From the NCBI RefSeq assembly GCF_020921035.1, contig NC_063151.1, positions 28,030,934 through 28,094,933 on the forward strand: a DNA stretch of 64,000 nt, given 5' to 3'. The stretch's first letter is position 1; each line of letters begins with the position of its first letter. The position numbers and the translations under genes are program-made. This DNA comes from Rhodamnia argentea. Its lineage: Eukaryota; Streptophyta; Magnoliopsida; Myrtales; Myrtaceae. Below the pieces are notes generated by a model that saw only the letters and a program-made list of their open reading frames with translations, searched no databases and had not been told where the DNA came from. Below are positions 58,401-64,000 of this stretch, piece after piece.

Positions 58401-59840
58401 GAGTATGAGATCAAGCAGAAGAATGATAAGGAGAAGGGGGTTCCCCCCCCGGAGGGAGGCGTACATGGAGCGGTATCCTTTTCAGCTTGCAACATCCTTT
58501 GAATGTTATACACCCAAGAGAATCATAGACTATCGTGCTGCTACATATGCTTTCCAGCGCCTGTAAATCCCTTAACACTAAAGTCCTCGACTGAGGGAGA
58601 GTTGAAAAGCAGAAGTTGTCTCGTTTCCTGTCACTTTTATGGCCTCCTCGACTTCGCTGCAGCATTGGATGGAAAGCACCTCCAAGTTTGCGGGCAGGGG
58701 CAGTGGCATGTGTGTCGGCAACTTCTTCATTTTGCAGCATTTACTGATTTCAACCTTTTCCAGACCCCAGAAGGATTGCACTCACAGCTGGAAAGTTCTC
58801 TTCTACCTCCACAAGGACACGGATTCCCCGAGGCAGTTTCCTTAATTCTGAACCATTCAAATGAAAAGGTCTTAGATTTACCAATCTCTCTAACCCTTCA
58901 GGTGCATCCCGGATTCCACCTTCACACAGATCTAACGTTCTCAACTCCTCCACCTTTGCCAAATATTAGGATACACATGTGAGTTCTCTTAGAGAAGTCC
59001 CACATCGGATAATTGATGTGATGTGACGCGTTAATCTTCTAAGCTGGACATAACTGAACATTGGCAGAAACTTTTGATGAAGATGTGTCCAACTAGACAT
59101 TTGATCAAGACTCACTTGGAGAGCATGGCATGATTTCAACAAATGCGTATGGCCGGTACTTGATCTTCAAGGAAGTGTTATTGCTCAAGCAAAGGAACTT
59201 AAGTCTAGGACACCGGGGCGCTATCCCTTCTGGGATTCACTTGATGAGATTTCCCATTAAGGATACCACCTCAAGATTCTGTGTCCATTTTGCATCTTCA
59301 GGTATCTCTCTCAAATGCAACCTTGCTTTCACCATATATCTAGAGCTCATCATGTTGATTGCCATGTCCCTGAGCAAGTCACGCATCTTCAGTTAACCCT
59401 ATTTCTTTTCCTGAGATGTCAATGCCTTTAACGCTTTCCAGCAAGCAGAAGTTAATTAATCCATTCACCAAAGTACGTCCCCTACCGTACTCCCCTTCCC
59501 GGCTTCTGCTGCATGTCAATCCGATATCCACGAAATATCCGATGAGTTCTCATGTAATCCTCAGGATATAATGCCACTTGCAGGAAACACTGTTGTGCCA
59601 TGGCATCATTCAGTCGAGTATAGCTAAATCTCAAAACACCAAACACCTTCACTTCCATGCATTCTTCCATGAAGTCAGCTTCTGTCAATGCTTCTAATGC
59701 ATTTCTCCTCTCATGGATGTCCTCCGCCCCTCTCATGCTTCAGGCAAACCTCCGCATTCCTTTGCGACCGACCTTCCCATCATCTCTACTTCAGGTGGGA
59801 AGACTTCCGTGCACCTTAGATTCTTAATAAGTTGAAAGAC
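58400..59840 (-). pseudogene. Decayed CC-NB-ARC-LRR resistance gene, 5' truncated (NLR relict 2)
   Basis: Read on the minus strand. MGRSVAKECGGLPEA (near 59790) is the GLPL region. At 59736-59482 come ERRNALEALTEADFMEECME and FGVLRFSYTRLNDAMAQQC with LYPED, the C-terminal half of NB-ARC. At about 59400-59170 the MHD-equivalent region MRDLLRDMAINMMSS precedes an LRR start. LRR pieces follow at 58962-58750 (ELRTLDLCEGGIRDAPEGLE, LVNLRPFHLNGSELRKLPRG) and 58781-58411 (LRDLQALESICSSTIVYDSL). The coiled coil and P-loop are absent. Several frame changes, stops and a gap between the NB-ARC and MHD parts show that it is dead. It parallels the larger relict at 60912-63865 and is probably its tandem duplicate. 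Confidence 0.8.
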
Positions 59841-60796
59841 TTGCAGCTGGTTATGGGAATTTTATTGAAAGTGTCACCGATTTAACAAGTTGTCCGTCCA
59901 AAATTTTGGTTGACACTAACGGGTCTTGACAATCGCAATCTCTTTTCACATTTTGCCGGCATGGAACATTTGTCTTGATTTTCGCCCCTATCCGATGTTA
60001 GAACTGTCCAGCAATCTATACATCGATTTGACTTGCCATTGCTTTTATTCTCTGTATGTGACGATTAACGCGCATGTGTCAGGAACTCTTGATAACAAAA
60101 GTGTGTCTGTTTGGGCCGCCGGTCCCTTTCCCTCCTTACAGGTTTAGCGCATTTCAGAACTCTTGATAACAAAAAAAAAAGTAGTCTATTATGGAGAAGC
60201 CAGCATCATCGCACACCATGGCTTCTGATCCGCTTTCGTTGAAAGGTCGGTCAAACTTGGTGGGGCGTCTAATTTTCGTTCTTTATTCTACTGGAAAAGC
60301 TTCCGCCACCACTCAGGGAAGACTAAAATGACTCCACCAGACAAACGGAATTGCAGGTTTGTCAAACAAAGTTCGCTTCTTTGGAGGTTTCTGTACGAGA
60401 AGGTACCATGGAGAGATGCTTCACTATGTCCCTAACAGCGACATCATAATATGAATTCACACGATGAATGCGGTGCAACAGTCGAATGAATTTACCCGCT
60501 ACTTGGTGAAGGAAGGTATTGACAAGCGTGGAGTCGGGAAGCTGGTGATGATTTTAGCTGTTATTGATGAGGTGGAGTGCAGAAGACAGACAACGGAGGC
60601 AAAGGAGAACAGATCATACTTACCATGAACCGTACACCTTACGTAAGATACAAAACTAAAGAACCCAAAGGGAAACAATAATATGTCTAGACATATAAAT
60701 TCACCTCTGAGTCGAGAACAACAAGCAGAGAAATCAATAGCTCGCGACAACGTAGAAGACATGAAACACGGCACCACATCCTCCGGAGCCTAGTTA
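59841..60796. other. Spacer between the two NLR relicts
   Basis: No recognisable gene; an A run at about 60168-60180. The minus frames at 60499-60893 have no clear similarity. Confidence 0.35.
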
Positions 60797-60966
60797 CTGC
60801 GGTAACACACTTCCAATTTACAAATTTCATCTGTATTGGACATAAGGCCGAAACAGGGACTTGTCCAGGGGACTGTCGCACCTGCGGTAACACACTTCCA
60901 ATTTACAAATTTCATCTGTATCGGACAAAAGGCCAAAGCAGGGACTTGTCCAGGGGACTGTCCCAT
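60797..60966. repeat. 85-bp tandem duplication at the 3' edge of the NLR relict
   Basis: Unit 1 (60797-60881) and unit 2 (60882-60966) both begin ctgcggtaacacacttcc and contain 'gggacttgtccaggggactg'. They differ at only a handful of positions, so the duplication is recent compared with the surrounding decay. Part of the unit also resembles 58290-58350. Confidence 0.8.
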
Positions 60967-63865
60967 CTCACCGACTCCCACAATTCCTTCTCGTCTTTCC
61001 CAACATGAATTGCCTGAATAGAATTAACCTTGCCACCAGGTAGTTCACTGTCATGAGGGAGGCGCACATGAAGTGCTATTCTTTCTAGCTTCTTGCATTG
61101 TTTCAGTGTTACATATTGGAGAGAATTACACATTATCGTCTTCCTACATATGCTTTTCAGTGCCTGAAGATCCCTTAAACATAAAGGCCTTAGCTTAGGG
61201 AGGCTAAGAGTGGAAGTTAGATCATCTGCTTCCATCACTGCTATGACCTCCTCCATTACTTCTCATTCTTGAATGTGAAGATTTTCTAGGTTTGCAAGGA
61301 GGGACAGGAGCGGGTCCGTCAGGAGGTTCTTCATTTGCAGCACTTGTAGATGTAGACTGTTTTAAGACCCCAAAAGCTGTTACCTCGGAGATCCACCCGG
61401 GCAAAGGCCTAACAGCAGCAGCAACTGCCTCGACTAGAGCACGCGGGCCGTCTAATTCATCCAATTTCAGATACTCGAGGCTTTGCAGAGGAGCGTAATA
61501 ATCTGCAGGAGAACTCGAGGACAGTAGCACCAGATGCTCCATCCCAGGAATTCTCTTTAGCCCGCATACCCTTAACTTACAGTCTGTGATGCTTGGAATG
61601 TCCATCAAGCTTCTCATGCCATCAAGAGGATCTTGATGCTCAAACACTCAGATGCCTTCCGGAAGCAGAGGAAGCTCTGCACCTCCTCCTTCCTCGACAT
61701 GACATCTGCCCAGCCTCACAGTTTTACTGCATATAGGAGGACCGAAGACCCTGGAGGCATTCTCCTCTTTGAATATGATTGGCATTAGTAGTTCCCGCTC
61801 CTTGGGACGGCCATACCCATATCACAGCATAAGATATTCCACATACGCATTATGTTCTCTGATATCCTTAAACCTGCACCTCACTTTCTTCAACCTGTTC
61901 AGACTGATTAATTCCCTCGCACTCTTCACTGCCAAGCTCTTGTCTGCACTCTTAAGATCAAGCTGTTTCAGATTAGAGAGTTTAGGCAGAATTCCATCGG
62001 GCATTTCTTTTATTTTCGAATAGCCAGCATCGAAGGTTCTTAAATTCACCAGTCCCTCTAGCCCTGCAGGAACTTTCTTAATACCACTCCAAGATAGGTC
62101 CAATGTTCTTGACACCCTCAAGCTTCGCCAATAAAGGCACATACCTTAGTTTCTGGCATTTATGCAGCAATAATGCGCTGAGATTATGCAAGTCAGAGAT
62201 CGAATTGGGCAACATCTCAATCCCTGTATAAGACAGGTTCAAAACCTGTAGAGCTGGGATGCGACTTAAGAACGAATGATGGATCTCTTTCAAGAAGAAA
62301 TTATTATTCATGAGGAGTTCCAAAAGCTGAGGACGACTTGGCGATATCCCTGCCGGTATCTCCTTTTCCAATTATGCATCAAAGATGCTCTCTCCAAGTC
62401 CTCTGTCCATTCTTCCTCAGCTGGCAGTTCTCGTAAACCCAACCCAGATTTTATCATAAATTGGGAGCGCACCATACTAATAGCCATGTCCCTAAATAAA
62501 TCATGAATCTTCAAACAGTCACGCTCATAATAAGCGTGCGATATTTGAATTCTTTCTAGGAGGCACGCGTTGACTAGTTTATTGATGATGGTGTAAACCC
62601 TATCATACTCTGCTTCCCAACTTTTGGAATCGCTTAGCCATCCGATCATGAAAATATCTGGTATCAAGTTCTCTCTCGATATTCGGTGATCCTCAGGGTA
62701 TAGTGCAAGATGTAGGAAACACTGCTGCAGCGTTGGATCATTTAGACATGTATAACTGAACTTTAAAATTCTAAATACCTTCTCCTCTATACAGTCTCCA
62801 CTAAATCTCGCTTCTCTTAGCTCCTTCAGCGCATTTCTCCACTCCTGGATGTCCGTCATTCCTCTCATGCTTCCTGAAACCACCATGATTCCCAAAGGCA
62901 ACCCCCCACATTCCTCTGCGACAGATCGTGCAACACTTTCCACTCCCGGATAGAAGACAATCGGGTGTCTAAGATTCCTCACAAACAAGTTCCAGGCTTC
63001 ATCCTCAGGAGGAGGCTTCAATCTGATCACTTCATTGCACAGCATGTGCTTGCACATGTTTAAGGATCGACTTGTTAGAATTAACTTGCATCTGTCAAAG
63101 CCAAGCAGCATTCCCACCTCTTCTAGACTATACGAACACCATAAGTCATCCAGAATAAGGGCATGTCTTTCTCTTTTCAGAAAGTGTGACAGTTCAGCTG
63201 CCCGATGAATCTGATCATCGACATTTGACAGAGTATGGTCTAGACCTTTGGCTATCTTATCCTGCAACATATGAACGCTACACTCTTGGGAAACCGTAAC
63301 CCAAAAAACCTTCCCATTGGTGGTTTCGTTTAGTAGATGATTGTGGATGTGGGTGAGGAGGGTTGTTTTCCTGCCACCCCCCATTCCATAAATGCCGATC
63401 TTCAACACTTTGTCATATATCAGGCAAGAAAATACCTCACTCAGATGCTTCCGAAAAGCATGCCCTGATAATTCCACTGTTGGAAGCTCATATCCAATGT
63501 TATCCTCTTCAATTAGTGTGTGTCCACAAGTGAATTCACCTTGCTTTCGAAGTTCTGCCACCTGTTTGATCAACAGGTTCACACTATTTACTAAGTTCAA
63601 TTGCGAATACCATCTTCTGTCTGCAACTTCTCGCTCTAAGCATGACGCATTGGCTTTTGTCCTTTTCACATCTTGTAACCAGTCATCAACTTCTCTCTTC
63701 CTCTTCCTTCCGAGCTTAGATTCTTCATTTTTTACTTGTGAAACTACGTCATCTTCCTTGTGAGTTAACGTCTCCAGTTCGCAGAGAAGTGTTATGCGTC
63801 TTCTGTTCAAGACCAGTGCAATCTCTTATGAGCTGAGCAATGCCAAGTATCATCGACAGGTCCAT
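60912..63865 (-). pseudogene. Decayed CC-NB-ARC-LRR resistance gene, RPS2/RPS5-like (NLR relict 1)
   Basis: The likely original start is the ATG at 63865 (MDLSMILGIAQLIRDCTG). The frame then shifts by one near 63815 into a 500-residue frame ending at 62308. That frame holds the coiled-coil remainder, then NB-ARC: the P-loop at 63387-63361 reads GMGGGRKTT where GMGGVGKTT is expected. Kinase-2 LILDDLW is at 63159-63139, RNBS-B is KLILTSRSLNMC, then GGLPLGIMV and LHLALYPED, and the MHD position reads KIHDLFRDMA. A one-base shift near 62370 moves to the LRR frame (EKEIPAGISPSRPQLLELLM), and another shift follows near 62120. LRR pieces continue to 60912 (SLEYLKLDELDGPRALVEAV; LRDLQALKSICRKTIMCNSL). 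An intact gene would be an intracellular immune receptor. At least three frame breaks plus the altered P-loop mark it as non-functional, unless the breaks are assembly errors. Confidence 0.82.
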
Positions 63866-64000
63866 TCCTAAGACGGCAAAAGAACAACTTGTAAGTCAAC
63901 CTCTTCCATTTTCCTTCCATTCATGCCCACCACCACCACCCCCAAAAAAAAAAAAAAACAATTCCAATCACCTTTGCCCTAAGATATTGCTAAACAAAGC
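63866..64000. other. NLR upstream flank at the window edge
   Basis: Short flank with a poly-A run (63944-63958); no feature beyond the likely promoter side of the NLR relict. Confidence 0.3.

Overview
This is nuclear DNA from a flowering plant. The genes have plant-type introns (GT-AG, mostly 70-1700 bp), TATA boxes and CT-rich leaders, and they encode plant-specific families: SPA, VQ, DRP5A, proton pump interactor, m-type thioredoxin and CC-NB-ARC-LRR proteins. Protein resemblance and the short AT-rich inverted-repeat elements suggest a woody rosid, possibly Myrtaceae; that placement is inference. No undescribed system stands out. The less obvious content is a set of decayed host genes hidden between the live ones, several non-autonomous repeat families, and a hAT transposon with a perfect target-site duplication.

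Layout. 1-510: repeat built of 60-bp units in inverted arms. 1128-4520 (+): intact single-exon LRR receptor-like pseudokinase. 5070-6370 (+): relict of the methionine-salvage gene DEP1 with splice sites still visible. 6570-7300: inverted-arm element with an LTR-type fragment inserted. 8643-9251 (-): VQ protein. 12153-17087 (-): DRP5A, 8 coding exons. 17946-22400 (-): proton pump interactor, 7 coding exons plus a leader exon. 24918-25520 (+): relict of a GT14 glucuronosyltransferase. 25946-32227 (-): SPA3/SPA4-type light-signalling protein, 7 coding exons. 34000-40570: gene-poor block of short non-autonomous elements. 41645-42055 (+): small conserved membrane protein. 42935-45511: hAT transposon with decayed transposase. 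47606-47848 (+): COX17. 49997-50479 (+): small protein with an acidic tail. 52796-53470 (-): LC8-type dynein light chain. 54728-55962 (+): chloroplast thioredoxin m. 58400-63865 (-): two decayed CNL resistance genes, the second running almost to the window edge.

The intact genes are ordinary neighbours, not a pathway. DRP5A serves cytokinesis, the SPA protein represses light signalling with COP1, the proton pump interactor binds the plasma-membrane H+-ATPase, COX17 delivers copper to cytochrome oxidase, and thioredoxin m reduces stromal enzymes. Coding exon coordinates were derived by hand from reading frame, splice consensus and recalled similarity to Arabidopsis proteins. UTR ends are approximate.
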